This document shows, one piece after another, positions 10,135 through 18,939 of a stretch of 64,000 nt of DNA. The translations under genes and the position numbers were made by a program. The DNA comes from Oxalobacteraceae bacterium (GTDB lineage Bacteria; Pseudomonadota; Gammaproteobacteria; Burkholderiales; Burkholderiaceae_D). Where the stretch lies: the NCBI GenBank assembly GCA_900299005.1, contig OMID01000069.1, positions 1 to 64,000 on the forward strand. The letters run 5' to 3'. The notes under the pieces were generated by a model, which was not told where the DNA came from, did no database searches, and saw nothing but the letters and a program-made list of their open reading frames with translations. Within the stretch, counting starts at the first letter, position 1. The number at the start of each line of letters is the position of its first letter.

Positions 10135-10262
10135 GGAAGCGCTGATGCATTAAACACCGCAAAATTTCTCTTTTGTGAAATAGCAGCATGCCTTTCATTT
10201 GGCAGGCTATCGCATCGCATAGCGATGCTGGATCGCCATCACATGGTTTTTTCAGCGTCTCC
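10135..10262 (-). mobile_element. MITE-like dispersed repeat, copy C with intact 4-bp target duplication
   Basis: A 128-bp copy, inverted relative to copies A and B. The outer ends are GGAAGCGCTGATGC (10135-) and, inverted, TTTTTTCAGCGTCTCC (to 10262). It is flanked by a perfect direct repeat CTGG at 10131-10134 and 10263-10266. Internally the sequence GCATCGC-ATA-GCGATGC forms a perfect hairpin around 10211-10227. No ORF is present. This copy defines the element boundaries most clearly. Confidence 0.8.
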
Positions 10263-10450
10263 CTGGTGCAGATTGGTTGTGGTCCGAATCGCGCCGATAG
10301 GTGCAAGGTCGCAGAATCCGTGCGTCATGAATTCTGACAGATCAATGGAGTGACCTCGTTCATGATTGCCTAGCAAAGTCGCAATCTTATCGAAAGCATG
10401 ATTGACAAGACCTTCAAAACACACTCAACGTCAATTTGCCCAAACCGTTG

Positions 10451-10588
10451 ATGGCGATGGATTTTACCACCGCGTTGGCGAAATACCGTTTTGCCAAATC
10501 CGACATGCGCATTCAGCTCGATTTCATCAATCTGACCGACCTCATGAGTGCAGTAAATTTCAAATGCTTCTCGACTGCCAACCCCTGA
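10451..10588 (+). pseudogene. Possible remnant of a TonB-dependent receptor C-terminus
   Basis: A 45-codon frame reads TTALAKYRFAKSDMRIQLDFINLTD followed by a non-matching tail and stop. The pattern of an aromatic strand (AKYRF), alternating strand (MRIQLDFINLTD) resembles the penultimate beta-strands of siderophore receptors, whose consensus is NxxNLTDKxYY. No other part of a receptor is recognisable nearby. This rests on one short motif and is weak. Confidence 0.25.
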
Positions 10589-10896
10589 GATTAATGCGTA
10601 CAGGCAGTTCGTTGACATCTGAGGCAATAAAGGCCTTGTTAATCAATTGACGGTGTGAGGAAGATCACAGCACTGGCTCTGTGGTGACGCTGATTTCATC
10701 ACAGGTTGAATTTATCCGACTAAAAAATAGCCCTGATCACCTGGTTTTCAAACGTCGACACAGGATATTGGCACTGCTCTTCTAGCATCCTGCAACGTTT
10801 TACCTTCGCATCCCACACATGGGCGCAATTATTCACAGCGTAGTAGTGCGCGCTGCTCAATAGTCAGTATCGATTCCATCTTGAAAGGCTTACTCT

Positions 10897-12585
10897 ATGT
10901 CCGTCCCCAGCACAAATTCCTCTCGCCTTCCTGCAGAAGCGGCGTTACTTTTTGCCATGCACATTCCGCCCCCGCACCCGGGATCGCCGGTATTGCGTAA
11001 CCGGCCCGCTCAGCCTGATGAACAGGCGTATGAAGCCACAGTGTCAGGGAATGGTATGAAGCGGGGGCGCCCAACAGAAGCGGAAGAAGAGGGTATGGAC
11101 ATTGAGACCTCGACCGAGCCTGTTATCAAACGGCGGCGAGGCAATGGCGAGGCAGTGACACCTGAACTATTGCAGGCGCTGATTGCGGCAGGCGCTATAG
11201 CCGATCTTCGGGAATTGCTGAATGAGAACGCACGTATCGACGATCCTGACCAGAATGGCATGACACCGCTGATGTATGCCTGCAGTATTGGCCAATTGGA
11301 TATCGCGCGCATGCTCAGGCAGCGCGGTGCAAATTTGGCTTCCAAGGGATACAGTTGCTTGCATTACGCGGTGGCGAGTGGCCACGAGGCGATGGTGGCG
11401 TGGTTGCTGAATGAAGGTGCTGACGTCAACGACGCGGGCAACTTGCTGCGCTTTACACCGCTGATGAAAGCCTGTGGACAGGGTAATCTGAATGTCGTGC
11501 GATTGCTCTTCCAGCGTGGTGCGAACTTGACATCTCGGGACGTCAACTCCTTTAGTGGTTTGCACTATGCTGCGGAAAATGGCCACGAGGCTGTGGTGAC
11601 CTGGTGGCTGGATCAAGGCGCAGATATCAATGATCGTAGCAATGGTTTTAGCCAGACACCGCTGATATTGGCCTGTGAAAATGGGCATCTTCAACTCGCC
11701 CAACTTCTACATCGGCGCGGTGCGAACCTAGCTGCCGAAGACACATTCGGTCAAGGCTGTCTGGCTCACGCTGCCAAAGAGGGCCACGAGGCCATCGTGA
11801 ACTGGCTGCTTGATCTGGGCCTTGATGTGAACGAGCCAAATAATAAAGTCACACCCATCATGCGCGCCTGCAGCAATGGGCAGTTTGACATGGCCAAGTT
11901 GCTTAAAGCGCGTGGTGCTAGCTTGGCGCCCAAACGCCCACACGAGGATAACTGCCTGCTTCGAGCTGCCGCTAGCGGGAATGCAGCGCTAGTGGGCTGG
12001 TTACTGGATGAAGACGTCAGTTGCGATGCTAGTAACGATGAAGGTCTCACACCGCTTCTTGTGGCCTGCGACGAGGGCCATCTTGATATTGTCTGCCTGC
12101 TTCACTCGCGCGGTGCGAGCCTGGCGGCCAAAGACAAAAATAGACAAGGCTGTCTGCATTTTGCTGTCGAAAATGATCATGAAGCGGTGGTGGCCTGGCT
12201 GCTTGAGCATGGCGCGAATGTCAACGAGCCTGCCGAAGGTGGCAGTACTCCCCTGACGTATGCTTGCGTACAAAGCAATCTGAATGTCGCCAAGTTACTG
12301 ATCGCGCACGGTGCGCATCTCGATCTTATCGATAAATGGACTGGTGTGCCCATTGGAGAAGTGATTTCCCGGCTGGCATATGATGCTGACCGTTATGATG
12401 TGCTGCTATCGCTGATTGCGCAAAACTGGACTTTTCCCGAAGACTGGGGTCCGCCGCCAGCCGAAAATGCAGTTGAAGATTCCTCCGATGAAGGCAACGG
12501 GCGAATAATGATCGCCCGGTCACCTGAAGAAACTGGCATTCCGATAGGCCTAAAGCAGGTCGCAGCACAATCTCTTGGGCACTAA
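10897..12585 (+). CDS. Ankyrin-repeat protein, candidate effector or scaffold
   Basis: 562 residues. The first ~85 are low-complexity and Pro/Arg/Glu-rich, with two basic clusters (KRGR near 49, IKRRR near 75). Residues ~115-490 hold about eleven 33-residue ankyrin repeats, alternating between two types: TPLxxAC..GxLxxxxLLxxRGAxL and GxxCLHYAxxxGHEAxVxWLLxxGADVN. The C-terminal 70 residues are acidic, then variable. There is no signal peptide or membrane helix; AAAGG lies upstream of the ATG. It sits inside the propionate locus between prpE and prpF, converging with prpF (4-bp overlap). Binding partner and function cannot be inferred; host-directed effector is only one option. Confidence 0.85.
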   Translation: MSVPSTNSSRLPAEAALLFAMHIPPPHPGSPVLRNRPAQPDEQAYEATVSGNGMKRGRPTEAEEEGMDIETSTEPVIKRRRGNGEAVTPELLQALIAAGAIADLRELLNENARIDDPDQNGMTPLMYACSIGQLDIARMLRQRGANLASKGYSCLHYAVASGHEAMVAWLLNEGADVNDAGNLLRFTPLMKACGQGNLNVVRLLFQRGANLTSRDVNSFSGLHYAAENGHEAVVTWWLDQGADINDRSNGFSQTPLILACENGHLQLAQLLHRRGANLAAEDTFGQGCLAHAAKEGHEAIVNWLLDLGLDVNEPNNKVTPIMRACSNGQFDMAKLLKARGASLAPKRPHEDNCLLRAAASGNAALVGWLLDEDVSCDASNDEGLTPLLVACDEGHLDIVCLLHSRGASLAAKDKNRQGCLHFAVENDHEAVVAWLLEHGANVNEPAEGGSTPLTYACVQSNLNVAKLLIAHGAHLDLIDKWTGVPIGEVISRLAYDADRYDVLLSLIAQNWTFPEDWGPPPAENAVEDSSDEGNGRIMIARSPEETGIPIGLKQVAAQSLGH

Positions 12586-13772
12586 AAACTGTCTCCAGGA
12601 ACACGCACCCAGCCTTCCATCAGCACGCGGGCGCTGCGGCTCATGATGGCCTTGTTGACTGTCCACTCGCCCTTCTGCTGCGATGCCTCGGCACCCACTC
12701 GTAATGTACCCGAGGGATGACCAAAGCGCACCGCCTGCCTTGCACCGCCCCCCGCAGCGAGGTTCACCAGCGTGCCGGGAATCGCCGCTGCAGTACCAAT
12801 GGCCACAGCAGCCGTACCCATCATCGCGTGATGAAGCTTACCCATCGACAGGGCGCGCACCAACAGATCGATCTCGGATGCTTTGACCGGCTTACCGCTG
12901 GATGAGATGTAGTCTTTCGGCGCCGCGACAAAAGCGACCTTGGGCGTGTGCTGACGCTGCGCTGCCTCGTCCAGTGATGTGATCAGGCCCATTCGCAGTG
13001 CACCATGCGCACGGATTGTCTCGAACATCGCAAGCGCTTTCGTGTCGCCATTGATCGCCTCCTGCAGCTCGGTACCGGCGTAACCGATGGCCTCGGCGTT
13101 CACGAAGACCGTCGGAATACCGGCATTGATCATTGTGGCCTTGAGCGCCCCCACCCCCGGCACCTCCAGATCATCCACCAGATGTCCAGTCGGGAACATC
13201 GCCCCGCCCGCTCCCTCTTCCTCTGCTGCCGGATCCATGAATTCCAGCTGTACCTCCGCCGCCGGGAAAGTCACTCCGTCCAGCTCGAAATCGCCGGTCT
13301 CCTGGACCAAGCCCCTCGTCATCGGAACGTGTGCCACGATCGTCTTGCCAATGTTGACCTGCCAGATCCGTACAGTGGCCATACCCTCCGTCGGCAGTCG
13401 CGACGGATCAACCAATCCATTGCTGATCGCGAAAGGTCCCACGGCTGCAGACAGATTGCCGCAGTTGCCGCTCCAGTCAACAAAGGCTTTGTCGATAGAG
13501 ACCTGACCAAACAGGTAATCGACGTCATGGTCAGGTTTGGTGCTCTTTGAGAGGATCACTGTCTTGCTGGTACTGGAGCTGGCACCGCCCATACCGTCGA
13601 TTTGTTTGCCATAGGGATCGGGACTCCCGATTACGCGCATGAGCAAGGCATCGCGCGCTGCGCCAGGTTGTTGTGCTGCCTGGGGCAGGTCCTGAAGACG
13701 GAAAAACACGCCTTTGCTGGTGCCGCCACGCATATATGTGGCAGGAATTTTGACTTGAGATACGTGGGACAT
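12582..13772 (-). CDS. prpF: 2-methylaconitate cis-trans isomerase PrpF
   Basis: 396 residues, the usual size. PrpF isomerises the 2-methylaconitate released by AcnD, allowing a housekeeping aconitase to rehydrate it. The N-terminal motif YMRGGTSKGVFF, the segment IDGMGGASSSTSKT and the Cys-containing DWSGNCGNLSAAVGPFA are hallmarks of this diaminopimelate-epimerase-like fold. It follows acnD on the same strand after 149 bp that contain a G/C-rich hairpin. Its 3' end overlaps that of the convergent ankyrin gene by 4 bp. Confidence 0.96.
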   Translation of the reverse strand: MSHVSQVKIPATYMRGGTSKGVFFRLQDLPQAAQQPGAARDALLMRVIGSPDPYGKQIDGMGGASSSTSKTVILSKSTKPDHDVDYLFGQVSIDKAFVDWSGNCGNLSAAVGPFAISNGLVDPSRLPTEGMATVRIWQVNIGKTIVAHVPMTRGLVQETGDFELDGVTFPAAEVQLEFMDPAAEEEGAGGAMFPTGHLVDDLEVPGVGALKATMINAGIPTVFVNAEAIGYAGTELQEAINGDTKALAMFETIRAHGALRMGLITSLDEAAQRQHTPKVAFVAAPKDYISSSGKPVKASEIDLLVRALSMGKLHHAMMGTAAVAIGTAAAIPGTLVNLAAGGGARQAVRFGHPSGTLRVGAEASQQKGEWTVNKAIMSRSARVLMEGWVRVPGDSF

Positions 13773-13821
13773 GGAATACCTTAGCAGTCGAGACGATCAT
13801 TCACCACGAACGACGCTGGGC

Positions 13822-13839
13822 CCCGGCCTGCGCCGGGGT
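13822..13839. repeat. CCCCGGC/GCCGGGG hairpin in the acnD-prpF gap
   Basis: A perfect 7-bp stem with a CTGC loop, within a GGCCCCGGCCTGCGCCGGGG-type sequence. Similar palindromes are common short extragenic repeats in proteobacterial genomes. It has no T-run and so may be a processing or stabilising structure in the prp mRNA instead of a terminator. Confidence 0.5.
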
Positions 13840-13921
13840 GATGAGCGGGAGCGTGATGAATTTTATGGGTCACACCGATAGAACGCGGGATGGCGTGTCG
13901 TTGATTCAGCTTTCAACGTCC

Positions 13922-16513
13922 TTACCCCGCCTCTGACGACGCGAGAAAATCTTGCGCGAATCGCTGCAACACGCCACCGGCTTCGTAAATCGACACCTCT
14001 TCGTCGCTATCAAGGCGACAGGTGACTGGTACCTGCACGATCTCTCCGCTGGCGCGGTGAATGACCAGCGTCAGGTCAACGCGCGGCTTGCGCTCACCAA
14101 TCACATCATAAGTCTCGGTACCATCCAGTCCCAGGGTTTTTCGGTTCACGCCCGGCTTGAACTCCAGTGGCAAGACCCCCATGCCGATGAGGTTCGTGCG
14201 GTGGATGCGTTCAAAGCCTTCGGCCACGATCGCCTCGACACCCGCCAGACGCACGCCCTTGGCCGCCCAGTCGCGCGAGGAGCCCTGACCGTAATCGGCA
14301 CCGGCGATAATAATCAGCGGTTGCTTGCGATTCATGTAGGTCTCGATTGCTTCCCACATGCGCATAAGCTTGCCCTCTGGCTCAACGCGCGCCAGCGAGC
14401 CTTTTTTCACCTGACCATCCACGACGGCCATTTCATTCACCAGCGTGGGGTTGGCAAAGGTGGCGCGCTGCGCAGTCAAATGGTCACCGCGATGCGTCGC
14501 ATACGAGTTGAAATCTTCTTCAGGGAGTCCCATCCGGGCCAGATATTCCCCTGCCGCCGAATTGGCAAGAATCGCATTTGAGGGCGACAGGTGGTCAGTG
14601 GTAATGTTATCCGACAGCAGTGCCCATGGACGCATGCCCTTCAGTGTTCGCTCGCCTCCCAGCGCGCCTTCCCAGTAAGGCGGACGACGAATATAGGTTG
14701 ATTGCGGACGCCAGTCGTACAAGGGCTTGACCGACGCACTGCTGTCGGCACGGACGGCGAACATGGGCTCATACACTTTGCGAAAGTGCTCGGGCTTGAC
14801 ACTGGATTTGACGATGGCATCGATCTCTTCATCCGTCGGCCAGATATCCTTGAGACGAATCTCTTTGCCATCCTTCACGGTCAGCACATCTTTTTCGATG
14901 TCAAAGCGTACGGTACCCGCGATGGCATAGGCAACCACCAGCGGCGGCGACGCGAGGAAAGCTTGCTTGGCATACGGATGAATGCGGCCATCGAAATTGC
15001 GATTACCTGACAGCACGGCAGTGGCGTACAGATCGCGGTCGATAATCTCTTGCTGGATCTTCGGATCAAGAGCTCCGGACATGCCATTGCACGAGGTACA
15101 GGCATACGCGACGACGCCAAAGCCCAGTTTCTCCAAGTCAGACAATAGCCCCGATTCTTCGAGATACATCGTCACAGCCTTCGATCCGGGTGCCAGCGAG
15201 GTCTTGACCCAGGGCTTGCGGAATAGTCCGAGCTTGTTTGCGTTGCGTGCCAGCAGGCCAGCAGCGATCACATTGCGGGGATTCGAGGTGTTAGTGCAGC
15301 TAGTGATCGCCGCGATAATGACAGCACCGTCGGGCATTTTCCCGGGGATCTCTTCCCATGTGCCTGCAATACCTTTGGCAGCGAGATCAGTCGTCGATAC
15401 GCGCGCATGCGGGTTCGACGGGCCAGCCACATTGCGCACTACGGTCGACAGATCGAATCTCAGCACACGCTCGTACTCGGCGTTCTTCAGGCTGTCAGCC
15501 CACAAGCCTGCGGTCTTCGCATAGGTCTCCACCAGGGCGACCTGTTCATCCGTGCGGCCGGTAAGCTTAAGGTATTGAATTGTCTGTTCATCGATGAAGA
15601 ACATCGCTGCGGTCGCCCCATACTCTGGCGCCATGTTGGAGATTGTCGCGCGATCGCCGAGCGTCAGTGCGCGAGCTCCCTCGCCATAGAATTCAAGGTA
15701 AGCGCCGACAACCTTGGACTTGCGCAGGAATTCGGTCAGTGCCAGGACAATGTCTGTCGCCGTAATGCCCGGCTGGGGTTTACCGTTGAGCTCAACACCG
15801 ACAATATCCGGTAGACGCATCCATGAGGCGCGACCCAGCATCACATTTTCGGCTTCCAGACCACCTACACCAATGGCGATAACGCCCAGCGCATCAACAT
15901 GCGGCGTATGACTGTCGGTGCCCACGCAAGTATCGGGGTAAGCAATGCCCTGCTGCGCCTGGATCACGGGCGACATGCGCTCCAGATTGATCTGATGCAT
16001 GATGCCGTTCCCCGGCGGGATCACATCCACATTCTTGAATGCTTGCTTGGTCCAGTCAATGAAGTGGAAACGGTCTTCATTACGACGGTCTTCGATCGCG
16101 CGATTTTTTTCAAAGGCCTGGGGGTCAAACCCACCGCATTCCACCGCCAGTGAGTGATCGACGATCAGCTGCACGGGGACCACCGGATTGACCTTGGCCG
16201 GATCCCCGCCCTGATCGGCGATCGCATCGCGCAGACCCGCGAGATCGACCAATGCTGTCTGACCCAGAATGTCATGGCAGACGACCCGTGCCGGAAACCA
16301 CGGGAAATCTCTGTCCCTACGACGCTCAATCAGCTGCCTGAGCGAATCGGTCAGGGCAGCGGGGTCGCAGCGGCGTACGAGATTTTCGGCGAGCACACGG
16401 GAGGTGTAGGGCAGCTTGTCATACGCGCCGGGTTGTATCCCGTCGACGGCCGCTTGGGCGTCGAAGTAGTCGAGCTGGGTTCCTGGAAGAGATTTACGGT
16501 GGGCGGTGTTCAT
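13922..16513 (-). CDS. acnD: Fe/S-dependent 2-methylisocitrate dehydratase AcnD
   Basis: 863 residues, typical of AcnD and aconitase A relatives. It dehydrates 2-methylcitrate in the methylcitrate cycle and requires PrpF as partner. Cluster-binding cysteines are visible in ITSCTNTSNPRNV and YACTSCNGMSG. The swivelling domain carries IIIAGADYGQGSSRDWAAKG with the substrate-binding Ser/Arg. The neighbours prpF and prpC distinguish it from housekeeping AcnA. It lies 139 bp after prpC; that gap contains two inverted repeats (16582-16601 and about 16615-16643) without T-runs. Confidence 0.96.
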   Translation of the reverse strand: MNTAHRKSLPGTQLDYFDAQAAVDGIQPGAYDKLPYTSRVLAENLVRRCDPAALTDSLRQLIERRRDRDFPWFPARVVCHDILGQTALVDLAGLRDAIADQGGDPAKVNPVVPVQLIVDHSLAVECGGFDPQAFEKNRAIEDRRNEDRFHFIDWTKQAFKNVDVIPPGNGIMHQINLERMSPVIQAQQGIAYPDTCVGTDSHTPHVDALGVIAIGVGGLEAENVMLGRASWMRLPDIVGVELNGKPQPGITATDIVLALTEFLRKSKVVGAYLEFYGEGARALTLGDRATISNMAPEYGATAAMFFIDEQTIQYLKLTGRTDEQVALVETYAKTAGLWADSLKNAEYERVLRFDLSTVVRNVAGPSNPHARVSTTDLAAKGIAGTWEEIPGKMPDGAVIIAAITSCTNTSNPRNVIAAGLLARNANKLGLFRKPWVKTSLAPGSKAVTMYLEESGLLSDLEKLGFGVVAYACTSCNGMSGALDPKIQQEIIDRDLYATAVLSGNRNFDGRIHPYAKQAFLASPPLVVAYAIAGTVRFDIEKDVLTVKDGKEIRLKDIWPTDEEIDAIVKSSVKPEHFRKVYEPMFAVRADSSASVKPLYDWRPQSTYIRRPPYWEGALGGERTLKGMRPWALLSDNITTDHLSPSNAILANSAAGEYLARMGLPEEDFNSYATHRGDHLTAQRATFANPTLVNEMAVVDGQVKKGSLARVEPEGKLMRMWEAIETYMNRKQPLIIIAGADYGQGSSRDWAAKGVRLAGVEAIVAEGFERIHRTNLIGMGVLPLEFKPGVNRKTLGLDGTETYDVIGERKPRVDLTLVIHRASGEIVQVPVTCRLDSDEEVSIYEAGGVLQRFAQDFLASSEAG

Positions 16514-16652
16514 GGCTCAATGGTATGAAATGCAATCATCAATCCCCTCAAGACGGAGACAGTGAGAGTTTGCAACGATGGGTCCCAACCTGAGCTGGGA
16601 CGATAGTGTACCGGCCGGTAGGTGCGTCAGCCCCCACCGGCGTGCGCTTGCC

Positions 16653-17807
16653 TTACTTGCGTTTCGAAATCGGCACAAACTTCAGATTCTCCGGTCCGAC
16701 ATAATTCGCGCTAGGACGGATGATCTTGTTATCAATGCGCTGCTCTATGATGTGTGCCGACCAACCTGAGGTGCGCGAGATCACGAACAAGGGTGTGAAC
16801 ATCGCAGTTGGCACTCCCATCATGTGATACGAAACAGCCGAGAACCAGTCGAGGTTCGGGAACATTTTTTTCACATCCCACATCACGGTTTCCAGCCGCT
16901 CGGCTATGTCGAACATTTTGGTGGAACCAGCGTCTTTGGACAGATTGCGCGCAACTTCCTTGATGACCTTGTTGCGCGGATCGGAGATCGTGTAGACCGG
17001 GTGACCAAACCCAATTATCACTTCCTTATTCTCGACACGGCGGCGAATATCCGCCTCGGCTTCATCCGGATTGTCATAGCGCTTCTGGATTTCGAAAGCG
17101 ACTTCATTGGCACCACCGTGCTTGGGGCCGCGCAGCGCGCCAATTGCGCCAGTGATTGCCGAGAACATGTCCGAACCAGTACCCGCAATCACACGGCCGG
17201 TAAAGGTCGACGCATTGAACTCGTGCTCGGCATACAGAATCAGCGAGATGTGCATCGCCTTGACCCACAGATCAGAGGGCTCATGACCATGCAGGAGATG
17301 CAGGAAATGTCCACCGATGGAATCATCGTCGGTCTCGACCTCGATGCGCTTGCCATTGTGACTGTAGTGATACCAGTACAAGAGCATTGAGCCCAGTGAA
17401 GCCATAAGACGATCGGCGATGTCCCGGGCACCCGGAATATGATGATCGTCCTTCTCGGGAAGTACACAGCCAAGTGCCGACACACCGGAGCGCATCACAT
17501 CCATCGGATGGGACGATGCTGGCAGCCATTCAAGCACCGCCTTAACGTTTGCTGGCAAGCCACGCAGCGACTTGAGTTTTTGTTTATACGCCGTCAGCTC
17601 TGCGGTAGTTGGCAGCTTGCCATGCACCAGCAAGTGAGCGATTTCTTCAAATTCACAGGTGTCGGCGACATCCAGAATGTCGTAGCCACGGTAGTGCAAG
17701 TCATTACCTGTCTTGCCGACCGTGCACAGCGCGGTATTGCCAGCAGTGACACCGGACAGTGCGACAGATTTTTTAGGTTTGAAGCCAGTGGCTTGTTGCT
17801 CGCTCAT
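16653..17807 (-). CDS. prpC: 2-methylcitrate synthase PrpC
   Basis: 384 residues. It condenses propionyl-CoA with oxaloacetate. It has the citrate-synthase fold with active-site His segments in [12 protein letters not shown] and in [16 protein letters not shown], and the substrate-Arg region [13 protein letters not shown] near the C-terminus. The short N-terminus without the long extension of the hexameric citrate synthases fits PrpC. It is located 17 bp downstream of prpB, so it is co-transcribed. Confidence 0.96.
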   Translation of the reverse strand: MSEQQATGFKPKKSVALSGVTAGNTALCTVGKTGNDLHYRGYDILDVADTCEFEEIAHLLVHGKLPTTAELTAYKQKLKSLRGLPANVKAVLEWLPASSHPMDVMRSGVSALGCVLPEKDDHHIPGARDIADRLMASLGSMLLYWYHYSHNGKRIEVETDDDSIGGHFLHLLHGHEPSDLWVKAMHISLILYAEHEFNASTFTGRVIAGTGSDMFSAITGAIGALRGPKHGGANEVAFEIQKRYDNPDEAEADIRRRVENKEVIIGFGHPVYTISDPRNKVIKEVARNLSKDAGSTKMFDIAERLETVMWDVKKMFPNLDWFSAVSYHMMGVPTAMFTPLFVISRTSGWSAHIIEQRIDNKIIRPSANYVGPENLKFVPISKRK

Positions 17808-17824
17808 AGAATTCTCCGAGGGGT

Positions 17825-18715
17825 TTACTTGGTTTTTTGCTGCGCAAATAGCGCATCGAGCTTCTGCTCAAAATCGTGATAGCCAATGCGGTCATACAGC
17901 TCCATGCGGGACTGCATGGTGTCGATCACATTTTTTTGCGTGCCATCGCGACGGACAGCGAGATAAACATTCTCTGCTGCCTTGTTCATGGCGCGGAAGG
18001 CTGACAGCGGGTACAGGACAAGGCCGACATCAGCCCCACGCAATTCTTCTACCGTGTAGAGTGGCGTGGCGCCAAACTCGGTGATGTTGGCAAGGATAGG
18101 TACTTTGACTGCGGCCGCGAATTGCTGGTACATGGTGAGATCGGTGATCGCCTCAGGGAAGATCATGTCTGCACCGGCGTCGACACAGGCGACGGCACGG
18201 TAGATCGCCGAGTCCAGTCCTTCCACGGCCAGCGCATCTGTGCGCGCCATGATCACGAACTGATCGTCAGTACGCGCATCGACGGCAGCTTTCACGCGGT
18301 CGACCATTTCCTGCTTGGAGACGATCTCCTTGTTCGGGCGGTGGCCGCATCGCTTGGCACCTACTTGATCCTCGATATGGATCGCTGCCGCGCCAAATTT
18401 GATCATTGATTTCACGGTGCGCGCGACATTGAATGCGGAAGAACCAAATCCGGTGTCGACGTCCACCAGCAGCGGCAGATCGCAAACATCCGTAATCCGG
18501 CGCACATCCGTGAGCACGTCATCAAGGTTAGAGATGCCGAGATCCGGCAAACCGAGCGAGCCTGCTGCAACGCCACCGCCAGAGAGGTAGATGGCACGGA
18601 AGCCAGCGCGCTTGGCCAGCAAGGCGTGGTTGGCGTTGATAGCGCCGATCACCTGCAACGGGGATTCTTCTTTCATCGCCTGTCTGAACTTGGCGCCGGG
18701 AGTGAGCTTGGTCAT
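17825..18715 (-). CDS. prpB: 2-methylisocitrate lyase PrpB
   Basis: 296 residues from the ATG at 18715, preceded by AGGA; the frame extends nine codons further without a better site. PrpB splits 2-methylisocitrate into pyruvate and succinate, the last step of the cycle. The isocitrate-lyase superfamily signature [12 protein letters not shown] with the catalytic Cys is present, as are the metal-binding DVDTGFG and the FPEAITD segment. It is the first gene of prpB-prpC-acnD-prpF and is preceded by a sigma-54 promoter. Confidence 0.97.
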   Translation of the reverse strand: MTKLTPGAKFRQAMKEESPLQVIGAINANHALLAKRAGFRAIYLSGGGVAAGSLGLPDLGISNLDDVLTDVRRITDVCDLPLLVDVDTGFGSSAFNVARTVKSMIKFGAAAIHIEDQVGAKRCGHRPNKEIVSKQEMVDRVKAAVDARTDDQFVIMARTDALAVEGLDSAIYRAVACVDAGADMIFPEAITDLTMYQQFAAAVKVPILANITEFGATPLYTVEELRGADVGLVLYPLSAFRAMNKAAENVYLAVRRDGTQKNVIDTMQSRMELYDRIGYHDFEQKLDALFAQQKTK

Positions 18716-18763
18716 GGGAATCCTGTGGAGTGAACAAATCAATCAATGTCTCGCGGAGTAATT

Positions 18764-18779
18764 TGCAATCCGTGTGCCA
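18764..18779 (-). promoter_or_regulatory. Sigma-54 promoter of the prpB operon
   Basis: Read on the minus strand the sequence is TGGCAC-ACGGA-TTGCA. It matches the -24/-12 consensus with GG and GC exactly 10 bases apart. The predicted start is near 18752, about 35 bases before the prpB ATG. The divergent gene encodes PrpR, a sigma-54 activator, which supports the assignment. Confidence 0.9.
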
Positions 18780-18883
18780 CCGCAGCACCCTGCCATTCGC
18801 CCGCCAATCGGACGAAAAAATCCAATTAAAAACAATGGCTTAGAAATCCTGCTCAAAATTCGGGCAAACTCTTTGTTGCATTA

Positions 18884-18925
18884 ATGTTTCATTTTATGTT
18901 TCAATGTTTCATCAATATGGAACAT
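18884..18925. promoter_or_regulatory. Probable PrpR operator cluster
   Basis: Three direct copies of ATGTTTCA(T) at 18884-18892, 18896-18903 and 18904-18912 are followed by one inverted copy ATGGAACAT at 18917-18925. The cluster lies about 105-160 bp upstream of the prpB sigma-54 promoter, the normal position for an enhancer site. The third copy and the inverted copy overlap the upstream in-frame ATG of prpR, so binding could also repress prpR. Assignment to PrpR is inference from position. Confidence 0.6.
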
Positions 18926-18939
18926 TAAAATTCGTTGCC

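Larger units (their letters stand above)
9796..10896. other. 1.1-kb gene-free region between prpE and the ankyrin gene
   Basis: No intact gene is visible. It holds mobile repeat copy C (10135-10262), a short decayed frame resembling the end of a TonB-dependent receptor (10451-10588), and presumably the promoters of prpE and the ankyrin gene. Several open frames run through it but none has a family match or a ribosome binding site. Confidence 0.5.

Noticed and set aside
16582-16643. Inverted repeats in the prpC-acnD gap as terminators
   Set aside because: Neither stem is followed by a T-run, and termination here would separate acnD and prpF from the prpB promoter.
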